Origin: Anaerocolumna sedimenticola | GTDB taxonomy: Bacteria > Bacillota > Clostridia > Lachnospirales > Lachnospiraceae | Reading direction: 5' to 3' | NCBI RefSeq assembly: GCF_009931695.1 | Contig: NZ_CP048000.1 | Span: forward strand, 2,373,501-2,437,500 | DNA length: 64,000 nt | Part shown: in pieces, positions 16,529-26,426 of the stretch | How positions within the stretch are numbered: position 1 is the stretch's first letter | Layout: every line of letters starts with the position of its first letter | The notes under the pieces: model-generated | What the model saw: the letters and a program-made list of their open reading frames with translations, nothing else | The model's database searches: none | Told to the model about the DNA's origin: nothing | Position numbers and translations under genes: made by a program

Positions 16529-18090
16529 TGGCAGGCAGTAAGAAAAAGAAAAATCTGACACTTATTGTATTGCTGATTGCTCTAATTTTAATGATTGCAG
16601 CCTGTTTTTCCCTGATTAAATACAAGGATAAAAAGGCTGCTAACGGCAATGAAGATTCCACAAAAGAGACAGAAACCATAGCTAATGTGGAAACGGATAC
16701 CATCCAGACCATCTATTTTAAGAATAAAGATAATGAGATGACTCTTGTTAAAGGGGATGATGGTAACTGGAAAAATTCAGAAGATGAAGCATTTCCGGTT
16801 AATCAAACCAATGCGGGAAATATGGCGAAAGCTTTTACAGACATAGCTTCTTCCAGAACAATTACGGAAGGAGTGGATGATTTATCTAATTTTGGTTTGG
16901 ATAATCCGGCCATCACGGTAACAGCAACTGCAAAAGACGGTACGAAAACAACGATCACCCTTGGTAATGAAGCCCCTATTGGCGGCGGCTATTATGGAGC
17001 CTTAAACGAGGATAAGAAAGTATATGTACTTACGGCAGCATTTTACAATAACTTTACCTATACTTTAGAGCAGATGACAACGGTGGAAACCATTCCATCC
17101 ATAACAGCAACGAATATTACCCATCTTACCGTATTAAATAAAGATAAACCCGGTTTTGAGATTGTTTATGACGGAAGTAAGGCAACTGATTTCGCCGGTC
17201 TGACCAAATGGGCCATGAAGCAGCCATATAAAACAACGTTACCTGCAGATGCGGATGCGGTAAATACTTTATTAGGTAATTATTCTGCTATGTCCTTTAC
17301 TTCCTGTGTGGATTATAATGCATCGGATCTTAGCAAGTATGGTTTAGATGATCCGGCAGCCAGCGTATCCCTTGAATATTTTGAAGAATATACAAAGGAT
17401 AAAGCTACTTCGGATGACAAAGCTACCACTGATACGGCAGACAATAATACGCAGGATGCTAAGGAAGATGAAAAAACAAAAATTAATTATACGTTGGATC
17501 TGTTAATCGGATCAAAAGATGCAGAGGGTAATTACTATGTAAAGACTAAGGATTCCAAAGCAGTAAATATCATGAGTGCGGATACGGTGGAAAAATTAAT
17601 TACCATCGATGCATATAGTAATGTTGACCATTATGTTAATTTAGTAAATCTGGATTCCATCAATCAACTTGACATCAGCGTTGATGGTAAAACCTATACC
17701 CTGACTACCGAAAAAGCGGAAGAGGCAAAAGACGATACCCAGACAAAGGATGATACCCAGTCTGGCGATTCTAAAGAAGAAGTAATAAATTATTATTTTA
17801 ACGGTAATAAAGTTGGGGAAGACGATTTTAAAAGCTTATATCAGACAATTATATCTCCGACAACGGAACGTGATATACCGGAGGAATACTTTACCAGTAA
17901 TACCGATCAAACCCCGGTAATGACTTTAACTTACCATCAAACAGACGGAAATACCATTGAAATACAATATAAACCATATGATGATAGTTATTATGTGGTA
18001 AATACCAATGGTTTGGAATATTTTCTTACCGATATGAGAAAGGTGAATGATATTAAGACAGCTTTGGTCAACTTTATGAAAAATAAGTAA
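16528..18090 (+). CDS. DUF4340 domain protein of the Gld-type ABC operon
   Basis: A 520-residue extracytoplasmic protein with an N-terminal membrane anchor (about 8-30) and repeated DUF4340-like beta domains. The sequence LSNFGLDNPAITVTATAKDG and its later echo LSKYGLDDPAASVSLEYFEE show an internal duplication. Two low-complexity Asp/Thr/Lys linkers lie near 285-320 and 395-420. The ATG overlaps the GldG-like stop (TAATG), so it belongs to the same operon. DUF4340 proteins accompany Gld-type exporters and probably form the outside part. Function unproven. Confidence 0.88.
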   Translation: MAGSKKKKNLTLIVLLIALILMIAACFSLIKYKDKKAANGNEDSTKETETIANVETDTIQTIYFKNKDNEMTLVKGDDGNWKNSEDEAFPVNQTNAGNMAKAFTDIASSRTITEGVDDLSNFGLDNPAITVTATAKDGTKTTITLGNEAPIGGGYYGALNEDKKVYVLTAAFYNNFTYTLEQMTTVETIPSITATNITHLTVLNKDKPGFEIVYDGSKATDFAGLTKWAMKQPYKTTLPADADAVNTLLGNYSAMSFTSCVDYNASDLSKYGLDDPAASVSLEYFEEYTKDKATSDDKATTDTADNNTQDAKEDEKTKINYTLDLLIGSKDAEGNYYVKTKDSKAVNIMSADTVEKLITIDAYSNVDHYVNLVNLDSINQLDISVDGKTYTLTTEKAEEAKDDTQTKDDTQSGDSKEEVINYYFNGNKVGEDDFKSLYQTIISPTTERDIPEEYFTSNTDQTPVMTLTYHQTDGNTIEIQYKPYDDSYYVVNTNGLEYFLTDMRKVNDIKTALVNFMKNK

Positions 18091-18099
18091 TAACCGGAA

Positions 18100-18189
18100 G
18101 AAACACGCTTTGCGAGTTTCTTCGGTTCGCGTGCGCGTTCGAATTATTGCAAGCAAGCTTGCTAATTCTCACTTTGCTTTCGCGGAAAT
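18100..18189 (+). repeat. Dispersed repeat R2, copy 1
   Basis: A 90-base unit, about 94% identical (five mismatches seen by eye) to the inverted copy at 31656-31745. It is made of short palindromes, including GAAAC...GTTTC and GCAAGCAAGCTTGC, and is GC-richer than its surroundings. It lies just after the DUF4340 stop. A shorter, decayed relative may lie around 18313-18355. Confidence 0.8.
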
Positions 18190-18194
18190 TTAAG

Positions 18195-18235
18195 AAGAAA
18201 AAGGACCGTTTTAAACGAGTCCTTTTTCTTTTGGG
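18195..18235 (+). terminator. Intrinsic terminator of the Gld-type operon
   Basis: AAGAAAAAGGAC (18195-18206) pairs perfectly with 18219-18230, with a T-rich right arm and tail. Confidence 0.8.
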
Positions 18236-18259
18236 TAAAAATTACCAATCTAAAATTAG

Positions 18260-18290
18260 TTGACATATTCTCAGGTACCACGTATATAAT
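18260..18290 (+). promoter_or_regulatory. Candidate promoter of the SpoIID-like gene
   Basis: TTGACA (18260-18265), then TATATA/TATAAT at 18283-18290 (17- or 19-base spacer, depending on register). Confidence 0.55.
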
Positions 18291-18447
18291 TGTAATACAA
18301 GCAGTATGAAACAGGAAGAAACCTACTTACGTTTCGTTCTTCGCGGATGAATTTGCAATTTGCCCGGAAGTTTGAGGAATATTTGTTTATACTTTGCGGT
18401 AATAAAAGAATGGATATTTGCATGGGGACATGCAGGTGGGGAGTCAT

Positions 18448-20903
18448 ATGAAAAAAAAATTATGGTTGATGGGTATTTGTATCTGTTTACTCATCCTTAT
18501 ATTTGCCAAAAACATTTATAAACAATTAAATCAGGACAAGGAATCCGTTACTATGGGGCCGCAGCAGGAAACTGTTTTGGATGACAAAGGCGGCATCACT
18601 GTAAAAGAAGCTTTACGATTGCTGGGGTACCTTGGAGTAATGAATGAACAGACAGGGGAAGAATTAATTACAGAGAAAGAGGAGGAATACTTTAATTATA
18701 ACGATGGAAGAACAACCCTTACAGAGGTTTGTAATGAACTTTCCATTCAGGAAAATGATGTTACAAAAAAGCTGTCTTTTGATCTGCCAGGCGGAGCAGA
18801 CAGTAAGGTTATGACAGAGAAAGAATTTTTAAATCTTTATGAAAGTATTTTAGCTGCACTTCCCAAAGACAAAAAGCCGGTAACGGAAACAACCATGTTT
18901 ATATTAGGCAAACAGACCAATCAGGGTACCGGTTCCGAAGATGTTATAGTTACGGATCAAGGACATTTTATATATACAGATGCAAAAAGTTATGAAGATT
19001 TATATACCAATGGAATTCTAAACCCAATCAATAAAAATACTGGGGATAATACAGTAGAGACCTCCGATGATGAGCCCGGTATCCTGTTCCAGCCTGAAAA
19101 TTATATTGATTGCAAGGTAATGGCTTATGTTAGCGGTAATAAACTGGTATATGTTAAAGATATCTTAAATGAACAAACAACCTTACACAACGTATGGATT
19201 ACTTCAGGGGAAAACAGTACCGTAACCGCTTTCGTAAACGATATTACCAGAGATTTTACTACCAGATATAAATTGTCTAAGGAAATAAAAGGGCAAATAG
19301 GAGATTTGGTTATTGAGGATAAAGAAATCGTTAAAATAAGCATTAAACCTGATAAAATCAATGGTAAAGTTTTGGTAGCCAACCAGGATTACATAGAAAT
19401 TGAAGGATACGGTAAAGTTGACTTAGATGATAATTATAAAATTTATAAAATTTATGATGAGTTATCCATGGAGGTAACTAATAGTATACTGGTAGGTTAT
19501 ACCGCAACGGATTTTGTTGTGGCGGATGGTAAGATTTCAGCTGCTTTAATAAAAGAGTCCATAAAAGCAAAAAACATCAGAGTTTTAATAAAGACCGATA
19601 ATTTTGAAGATATTTACCATAATAAAGTTCAGCTGACAGCGACTAAGGATTTTACCGTTACGGCGGGGATATAGTTAAGTCTTACAAAGCAGGAAAGAAA
19701 ATAACCATAGAACCGGATAATAAATTGCTAAAGGAAGGACGAATAAGAATTGAGACAAAATCTGAAAATGGAAAAATTAAATTACTTTCCATTAAACGTT
19801 CAGGAAATAATCCGGCATACCGTGGTGCTATGGAACTATCGTCTGCTGAGAATGGGATAATCGTGATAAATGAACTTCCCATCGAAGACTACCTTTATGC
19901 GGTAATTCCCAGTGAGATGCCGTCGGACTACGGGGAAGAAGCTCTGAAAGTACAGGCAATCTGTGCCAGGAGTTATGCTTATAACCAATTATTTGCCAAT
20001 GGTTACAGCCAATATGGAGCGCATGTAGACGACAGTGTAAGTTATCAGGTATATAATAATATTCCGGAAAATGAAGCCACCATCCTTGCTGTAAAAGATA
20101 CCTACGGAAAAGTAATCAGATATAACGATGCAGTAATCACCGCATATTATTTTTCTACCTCCTGCGGCCGTACCGCTTCTTTAAACGAGGTATGGGGAAG
20201 CAGCCAGAGCGTGGATTATCTTCTTGGAAAGATGCAGACTACTTATGATGTGGTTAATGGGGAGGCTGTATATGCTTCCTCAGGCTCACCGGAGGGAGTA
20301 AACTTCTCCACTGAAAAAGCTTTCAGGAACTTCATAATGAATCCTCCGAAAGATACTTATGACAGTAAATTTCCCTGGTATCGATGGGATGTAACCATTA
20401 CAAAAGCCGACTTAAAAAAATCCATCGATAAAACCTTGGCAAACCGATATAATGCGAACCCTGATTTAATTCAGACCCTGGTAGGGGGCAATGTTAACGA
20501 TAATCCCAAGTATGAAAGCAAACCGGTGAGCACCATTGGTACAGTTAAAGACGTATTGGTTAGTAAGCGTGAAAAAAGCGGAATTTTATCCGCAATCGTA
20601 TTAGTTGGTTCCGACCGTACCGTGAAAGTACAATCCGAATATAATATCAGAACCCTGCTGGCACCTATTACGGATGAAGTTGTCCGGCTGGATAAAAGTA
20701 AAGCACCTGATTTGGGAATGCTGCCAAGTGCATTTTTCGTTATGGATAAATCAGAAAAAAGTATAACATTCCATGGCGGCGGTTATGGCCACGGTGTAGG
20801 TATGAGTCAGAACGGGGTAAAGGCAATGGCAGATTCCGGTAAAAATTACGAGGAAATTATTAAACATTATTATACCGGAGTTGATATTGGATTTATTTAT
20901 TAA
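18448..20903 (+). CDS. SpoIID/LytB-domain protein, frame interrupted at 19665-19668
   Basis: A SpoIID-like peptidoglycan lytic transglycosylase relative with an N-terminal membrane anchor (about 5-25), a mixed beta region, and a C-terminal SpoIID domain containing LPIEDYLYAVIPSEMP, ALKVQAICARSYA, YYFSTSCGRT and HGGGYGHGVGMSQNG. The frame stops at 19674 and resumes one base out of phase. Adding one G to the GGGG run at 19665-19668 turns the dead end (TAGI-stop) into TAGDIVKSYKAGKK and yields one 818-residue protein. I therefore annotate one gene. ATG 18448 has GGGGAG upstream, better than in-frame starts at 18418/18430. It is monocistronic. Confidence 0.82.
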
Positions 20904-20910
20904 ATGATTC

Positions 20911-21172
20911 GCCCGCAAAAGCCAATTTTAAATTATGGTTCCGTCAATTTGCACAATTTATTTCTTGATTACGTAATGTTCCATATAGTTCATTCGTAAC
21001 ACGCTCTCGCTTGAATGAAGTACGTAGTGGTACATAAGGCTCTAAAATACAGAGCCTAAGTACCAACGACTTCATACAGTTACTCATCGAACTATATGGA
21101 ACATCACGCTAATGTAGAGGTATAGATGTGCAAATAGACGAATGCAAATTATTTATATGGCTTTTGTCAGGC
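20911..21172. repeat. 262-base nested inverted repeat (giant hairpin)
   Basis: Nested complementary arms run nearly end to end. The outer pair is GCAAAAGCCA and TGGCTTTTGTC. The middle pair AATTTGCAC/GTGCAAAT lies inside it. A perfect 16-base core (20976-20991 with 21089-21104) encloses further arms (ATGAAGT/ACTTCAT, GTGGTAC/GTACC, AGGCTCT/AGAGCCT). It fills the space between the convergent SpoIID-like and YihY genes. It could be a MITE-like insertion, a bidirectional terminator or a structured RNA. Confidence 0.75.
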
Positions 21173-21203
21173 AAATCATTATATGGTTTAAATGTCATTT
21201 ATT

Positions 21204-22151
21204 TTATATGCCATTCTTTTTATTATTTGAATTAGCGGTGTTCTCTGTTGCCTGAATTCTTTGAGCAGAGGAAATTTTATTGTTTTTATACTCTTTTCTA
21301 TGCTTAAAAATATATTTTAAGTAATAAATCAGATCTCCTGATGAGAGTACAACATTAATTTCTCCTCCGATGAAGAGTATGTGCATACAAAAATAAAACC
21401 ATAACATGAACAGTACAATGGCCGTAAGGCTGCCGTACATTCTGGAATAATTACTCATATTATCAATATAAAAGGAATACAGATAGGAAAATCCCATCCA
21501 TCCGGCTGCGGATAAAACAGCACCTGGTAATTCTTTATATACTTTGGTAGAACGGTTGGGAATAACAGTATATATCAATAAAAAAAATAGAGTCAGTATA
21601 AAAAGACCTGCTATGGTACGGATACTTATAATAACCAAGGCAAGATCCCTTAATATAGGGATTTTGCTTTCAATCCAGATGTATAAGCGGTTTCCGAATA
21701 CTAATATTACTAAAGTAACCATCATCATAACTGCAAAGATAAAGGTATAAATGACTGAAATAAGCCGTAGTTTTAAATAACTTCTGGTTTCCCTGATTGC
21801 ATAAACGGAATTTAATCCTTTTATGATTGCTAATATTCCCCGGGAAGCCGACCAGAGAGCAGATATGGCGGTAATTGAGATAATAGTACCCGATGCCTTA
21901 TCATATATTTCAGATATAATACTGATAATAAGGGAAGTTACACTGTTTGGGAAGATTTGGGTTAAAGTTGACATAAGTACGCTTTCCGTAATCGGTAAAT
22001 ACTGCAGCAGTGTTAATAACAGCATAATAAAAGGGAAAAAAGATATCATGACGAAAAAAGCTGCCTGTGCGGAAAATGCAGTAATAAAATCGTCCCTTAC
22101 TTTTCTGTTAAACGCACGTATTATTTTATAAATTGAAATTGCTATATTCAT
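21204..22151 (-). CDS. YihY/virulence factor BrkB family membrane protein
   Basis: A 315-residue polytopic membrane protein with about six transmembrane helices. The hallmark N-terminal block is FSAQAAFFVMISFFPFIMLL, followed by ISALWSASRGILAIIKGLN and, later, GAVLSAAGWMGFSYLYSFY and MYGSLTAIVLFMLWFYF. It was once called ribonuclease BN, but the family's true role is unknown, with membrane transport or envelope function suspected. I chose ATG 22151, where GAGG lies seven bases upstream, over the in-frame ATG eight codons earlier. The tail is hydrophilic. It is monocistronic on the minus strand. Confidence 0.9.
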   Translation of the reverse strand: MNIAISIYKIIRAFNRKVRDDFITAFSAQAAFFVMISFFPFIMLLLTLLQYLPITESVLMSTLTQIFPNSVTSLIISIISEIYDKASGTIISITAISALWSASRGILAIIKGLNSVYAIRETRSYLKLRLISVIYTFIFAVMMMVTLVILVFGNRLYIWIESKIPILRDLALVIISIRTIAGLFILTLFFLLIYTVIPNRSTKVYKELPGAVLSAAGWMGFSYLYSFYIDNMSNYSRMYGSLTAIVLFMLWFYFCMHILFIGGEINVVLSSGDLIYYLKYIFKHRKEYKNNKISSAQRIQATENTANSNNKKNGI

Positions 22152-22348
22152 AGGATACCTCGCCGGACAATACACATAAAAGGTGTAATATCGTGATTAT
22201 ATTTTAGTATATGTAATCAACAGTAACCTTAGTCTTAAGAAAAGTTGGCTTCTTATGATTATACCATTATTTGGCCGAAAATGCGTAAAAAATTTAAAAT
22301 TATATTGTACATTATAAATGAAAAATTTGTTTCCCAGGAGACAAAAAA

Positions 22349-22471
22349 GGGAGTTGTACAAAACCTAAATGTATAGGATTGTGTCAGAAAATAGAGTTAT
22401 CTTTCGAAGAAAAGAAAGATAACTCTATATTCGAGACGCAAATTCATCATTTAAGATTTTGTAACACTCCC
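22349..22471. repeat. MITE-like palindromic element overlapping the oxidase gene end
   Basis: Its terminal inverted repeats of about 23 bases (22349-22371 and 22448-22471) both begin GGGAG and contain ACAAAA and TAAATG, with a few mismatches. In the middle is a perfect 15-base inverted repeat (22391-22405 with 22414-22428). The right arm encodes the last codons and stop of the frame-corrected multicopper oxidase. No transposase is present. The rest of 22152-22348 shows nothing recognisable. Confidence 0.65.
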
Positions 22472-24393
22472 TATTACCTTGTAAGGCCTCATCATTTCGT
22501 TATCTTCATGATCTAATATATGGCAGTGCCAAATATAACCAGGCCCCTTGCAGGGTCGAAGGAATAACGGTTTTCACCGGGTTTTACTGAACCGGACGGA
22601 ATACGCTGCGGTGCAAATCGAACCAGTATACGGGTGACTTCATTCGGATTCATTCTTACGGTATCTTTCCATCCTTTTTCATTTTCATCAGGAAGATAAG
22701 GGGATCCGATTAAATACGGCTCCAATTCCAAAACATTCGTAGGATGGTCTAAAGGCGGAAGACCATTGATTTGGGTCCACTTATTTTCATATTCGGAGGC
22801 TTTGAATTTTTGCCGGTTTAAAAGACGGAATTGTACTAAATGCAGATGGATTGGATGAGTGTCCGCCGTCAGGTTTGCAATTTCCCAGATTTGCGTTGAA
22901 CCAACTACCGGTAATTCGGATGTTGGGGAACTCCATTTCTGGCCGTCTAAGAGCAGTTCTACTGGACCGTTCAAACCGTTAATTTCGAATAAAGTAAGGA
23001 CTTTTTTAGGAGAATCCGGAATCAGTTCCGGTAATTTATTTAATATATCCGGTAATTTTCCCGGTTTAACAGGCGGTGATGTATACATAGGAACCGTAAA
23101 CCGCATAACCTGGCCGACGGTGTCCGGATCAGGCGGATTACCTCCCGGATAAGGGGCATTGGCATCATTTAGCAACATTATTTTAGTTCCTGGTTTTATA
23201 TCGGAAAAGTCTATTAAAATATCTGCTCTTTCTGCCGGAGCTAACAGTAAGGATTCAAGAACCACCGGAGTGGGCAGGAAACCGCCGTCACTGCCGATTT
23301 GAGTCATCTTCATTCCATTTGATAATTTTAGATTGTAAAATCTTGCGTTGGAGCCATTTAAGATACGAAACCGGTATTGGTTTCGTTTTACATTTAGATT
23401 AGGCCAAACCTTGCCGTTTACCATTATAGTATCACCAAAGAATTCCGGCATCCAATACGGATGAATATCCGGATTATTACCTGTGGTATGAAAATAAAAG
23501 GATCCGTCTTCCATAAAAGAGCGGTCTTGTATTAACAGCGGTATTTCGAATTTTCCATGAGGCAAATGAAATTTATTTTCCATTGCGGCGGATTTTTGGT
23601 TATGAGCAGAATTCCGAAGCAGATAAAACCCAGCAAGCCCTGCATATAAATTAAGCCTTGTAATACCCAAAGCATGATCATGGTACCATAACGTGGCAGC
23701 GTCCTGTTTATTGGGATAAGTGTAAATATTCGTTATGAAAGCACTGCCTGTTTTACCGTTACTGGTAAACCAGGCATCCGGATGCCCGTCGAAAACAGAT
23801 ATAACTTCACCGCCGTGCAGATGTGTAACGACTGGAATCGGTTTTTGTGCATCATGAAAGCCGGGAGGATAAGATGGCCATGGCTCTGGAGGATCCATTG
23901 GTATATGATTTGGATTTGCCCAATGCAGGGTTGGATCTACGGCAAAAAGATGGGAACCCTGTAAGTGGTTAATCCAATTTACGGTAACCGGTATATTTCT
24001 CACTGCTTCCAATGTAGCACCTGGAGAGCCCCGGTAATATTTTACACGTCCGGTTTTTCTATCCTCAATTAGTCCGCCATATCCCCAGACTGTCGTATCA
24101 GGGTAACCTTTTGGAAGAATCTGCTGCTTAAATTCGCTGATATCGATCTCGTATAAATGCCTGGTTCCATGCGATTCTTTCATTATGCCCTTTACGTTAT
24201 CATTTTTGGCAGCTTTTATATAAGGCTTATAAACTGGTGGTTTTTCTAATTGATTGACATACTTAGGTATGGCAGCAGGATCAAGTTTCATAACAGAAAC
24301 GGAATTCTTATTATTTTTATGAAAAGTATTCTTTATCGCTTTATGCATTTTAGCAGCATAAGTGTGATGTTTCCTGATTTGCGAAGTAAACAT
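22451..24393 (-). CDS. Multicopper oxidase (CotA/bilirubin-oxidase-like), frame interrupted at 22544-22547
   Basis: A laccase-type oxidase with three cupredoxin domains, like the spore-coat protein CotA. Copper motifs seen are [14 protein letters not shown] and [11 protein letters not shown]. As written the frame ends at 22513 and lacks the last copper motif. One extra base in the C-run at 22544-22547 (G-run on the coding strand) restores [20 protein letters not shown], which holds the type 1 and remaining type 2/3 ligands, and runs to a stop at 22451 (647 residues). No signal peptide is seen (basic N-terminus [12 protein letters not shown]), fitting a coat protein made in the mother cell. 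An O2-using oxidase is unusual in a strict anaerobe. Confidence 0.88.
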
Positions 24394-24583
24394 AGGCCCT
24401 CACTATAACAATGGATCTATGACATATTATGTAGATTTCTGGTTAAAAGTTACTGGATTCTATTGACATAAAATCCAAAAAAGCGGCAGCTTTATTCGTG
24501 GTATTTTTTTCCGATTATGTCCGTAAAGACCCGGGATATGACTGTGGAACGTAAAAATGAAATCGGCAAGCTTTAATCTACCC

Positions 24584-24611
24584 TTGACAACACAAAAAAA
24601 TATGCTAAAAT
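24584..24611 (+). promoter_or_regulatory. Promoter of the pheST T-box transcript
   Basis: Consensus TTGACA (24584-24589), a 16-base spacer and TAAAAT (24606-24611) preceded by TG (extended -10). Confidence 0.75.
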
Positions 24612-24617
24612 GAATCA

Positions 24618-24924
24618 TATATGTTAAAGGCTATGAAGGTGTAATGCATATGCTGAATTTTGTATTTGCATACCAGGTAATTATTTTCTTGCAGAGAGAG
24701 GAAGTCACCGGCTGAAAGCTTCCTTAAGTTCAGATAATTATTAATATTCCCACCGGAGCCTCATCTTTGAAACAAACAGTAGGAGATGACGTTTTAGCAC
24801 GTTACGCTGACTTAAGTGCTTATGTATTTGGAATTTCTTATATAGACTGCAATACATAGGAATTTGGGTGGTACCGCGGAGTACACGTTACCGGTAGGTA
24901 AGTGTATTATCATGTATGATATGA
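24618..24924 (+). ncRNA. T-box leader, phenylalanine-specific by context
   Basis: The T-box sequence TGGGTGGTACCGCG (24863-24876) is unmistakable. Upstream is a stem I region with AGAGAGGAAG and the ACCGGAGCC end. A TTC triplet (24747-24749) lies directly before CCACCGGAGC where specifier codons are usually found, matching tRNA-Phe and the downstream pheS. Uncharged tRNA-Phe pairing with the T-box would prevent the terminator from forming. The specifier assignment was made by eye. Confidence 0.88.
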
Positions 24925-24925
24925 T

Positions 24926-24958
24926 TCCGTCCCTGTTTTTGCAGGGACGGATTTTTTT
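24926..24958 (+). terminator. T-box terminator
   Basis: TCCGTCCCTG pairs perfectly with CAGGGACGGA around TTTTTG, followed by seven Ts. A second hairpin (TTTGTTTAAT with ATTAAACAAA) begins immediately downstream at about 24957. Confidence 0.9.
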
Positions 24959-25061
24959 GTTTAATTAATAATTTATTAAACAAAAAAACTCAAGAAGTAC
25001 GAATGATGCTGTAAAGGAATATGCCAAAGTAAGTAAAAAAGTTCATTACAGTGTTTGGACT

Positions 25062-25231
25062 GTATCGCAAGCAAACCTGCGATATGCAAAAGTATCAGGT
25101 TGAAAGAAAATAAAAGAATGGAAAGGATGCCACATGCAGATTCTTTCAACCTTTTATTGCTGACAATAGAATGCTGGCCAGGTCCGTATTCTATTGTATG
25201 TGGCAGTAACACTTCTGCCTGCAGATGTGTT
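25062..25231 (+). ncRNA. Multi-stem structured leader between the T-box terminator and pheS
   Basis: Five perfect or near-perfect stems occupy this stretch. D is ATCGCA/TGCGAT (25064-25083). A is 12 bp (25097-25108 with 25141-25152). B is TGCCACAT/ATGTGGCA (25128-25135 with 25198-25205). C is ACAATAGAAT/ATTCTATTGT (25163-25172 with 25188-25197). E is TAACAC-TCTGC/GCAGA-GTGTTA (25206-25231), just before the pheS ribosome site. A and B cross, so they form a pseudoknot or alternatives. No known family recognised. Confidence 0.5.
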
Positions 25232-25249
25232 ATATAATGGGTGTTAATT

Positions 25250-26269
25250 ATGAAAGAAAAATTAAAAGCCATAGTAGACGAAGCCTTAGTAAAGATTCAG
25301 GCTTCCGAAGAGTTAGACAAATTAAATGATATCAGAGTTGCATTTTTAGGCAAAAAAGGAGAACTGACTGAAATATTAAAATCCATGAAAGATGTGGCAC
25401 CTGCCGACAGACCGGTAATCGGACAATTAGTGAATGAAGCAAGGGCTGCACTGGAAGAAAAATTGGATGAAAAAAAGAATTACTTTGCTAAAAAATTAAG
25501 AGAAGAGCAAATTCAGAAAGAGACGATAGATGTTACCCTGCCTGCTAAAAAACCAATGGTTGGACATCGTCATCCTAACTCCATTGCTTTAGATGAAGTG
25601 GAGAGAATATTTGTGGGAATGGGATACGAAGTAGTGGAAGGCCCGGAAGTAGAATATGATTATTATAATTTCGAAGCATTAAATATTCCGGCAAACCATC
25701 CGGCGAAGGATGAACAGGATACGTTCTATATTACGGGGGATATCTTATTAAGAACCCAGACTTCACCCGTTCAGGTTAGGGAGATGGAGAAAGGAAAATT
25801 ACCCATTCGTATCCTGGCGCCCGGTAAAGTATACCGTTCCGATGAAGTAGATGCAACCCATTCTCCTAATTTCCATCAGATTGAAGGTCTTGTAATTGAT
25901 AAAAATATAACCTTTGCGGATTTAAAAGGTACCCTTGCCGAGTTTGCAAAACAATTATTCGGGGAAAATACAAAAGTTAAGTTCAGACCCCATCATTTCC
26001 CTTTCACCGAGCCAAGTGCGGAAGTAGATGTATCCTGCTTTAAATGCGGAGGAAAAGGATGCCGTTTCTGTAAAGGCTCAGGATGGATTGAAATTTTAGG
26101 CTGCGGTATGGTACACCCGAAAGTTCTTAAAATGAGTGGTATTGATCCCGAAGAATATTCCGGATTTGCTTTTGGCGTAGGGTTAGAACGTATCGCATTA
26201 TTAAAATATGAAATTGATGATATGAGATTACTCTATGAAAACGACGTACGTTTCTTAAAACAATTCTAG
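25250..26269 (+). CDS. pheS: Phenylalanyl-tRNA synthetase alpha subunit
   Basis: The catalytic subunit of the alpha2-beta2 enzyme that charges tRNA-Phe. It has 339 residues from ATG 25250; GGGTG lies just upstream. An in-frame GTG at 25241 is less likely. The N-terminal coiled coil (about 1-85) binds tRNA. Class II motifs are visible: VEGPEVEYDYYNFEALNIP, TQTSPVQ (motif 2 entry), FHQIEG and the C-terminal GFAFGVGLERIALLKY (motif 3). A cysteine-rich insertion (CFKCGGKGCRFCKGSGW) matches Firmicute PheS. It is controlled by the T-box leader and followed by pheT. Confidence 0.97.
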   Translation: MKEKLKAIVDEALVKIQASEELDKLNDIRVAFLGKKGELTEILKSMKDVAPADRPVIGQLVNEARAALEEKLDEKKNYFAKKLREEQIQKETIDVTLPAKKPMVGHRHPNSIALDEVERIFVGMGYEVVEGPEVEYDYYNFEALNIPANHPAKDEQDTFYITGDILLRTQTSPVQVREMEKGKLPIRILAPGKVYRSDEVDATHSPNFHQIEGLVIDKNITFADLKGTLAEFAKQLFGENTKVKFRPHHFPFTEPSAEVDVSCFKCGGKGCRFCKGSGWIEILGCGMVHPKVLKMSGIDPEEYSGFAFGVGLERIALLKYEIDDMRLLYENDVRFLKQF

Positions 26270-26299
26270 AATTTTACAGTTTATGTAATTCCAGAATTG

Positions 26300-26347
26300 A
26301 ATCTCAGAGCCGGATCTGGCCCAAAGGGCATTAGAAGCTTTTGAAAT
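26300..26347 (+). repeat. Diverged core of dispersed repeat R1, copy C
   Basis: About 79% identical by eye to the core of the R1 copies at 39836 and 55551 (CAGAG, GGCCCAAAGGGCA, GAAGCT, TGAAAT in the same order), but without their outer inverted repeats. It lies in the 157-base pheS-pheT gap. Confidence 0.45.
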
Positions 26348-26426
26348 AGCAGTAGTATGGATAATCAGAAAAGTAAATCGTTTATCAATGACTTTAAGTT
26401 AAATTATATAGGAGGTTTAATGGAAT

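Noticed and set aside
25055..25237. 60-codon ORF upstream of pheS
   Set aside because: No ribosome site or family match; the sequence is better explained by the RNA stems.
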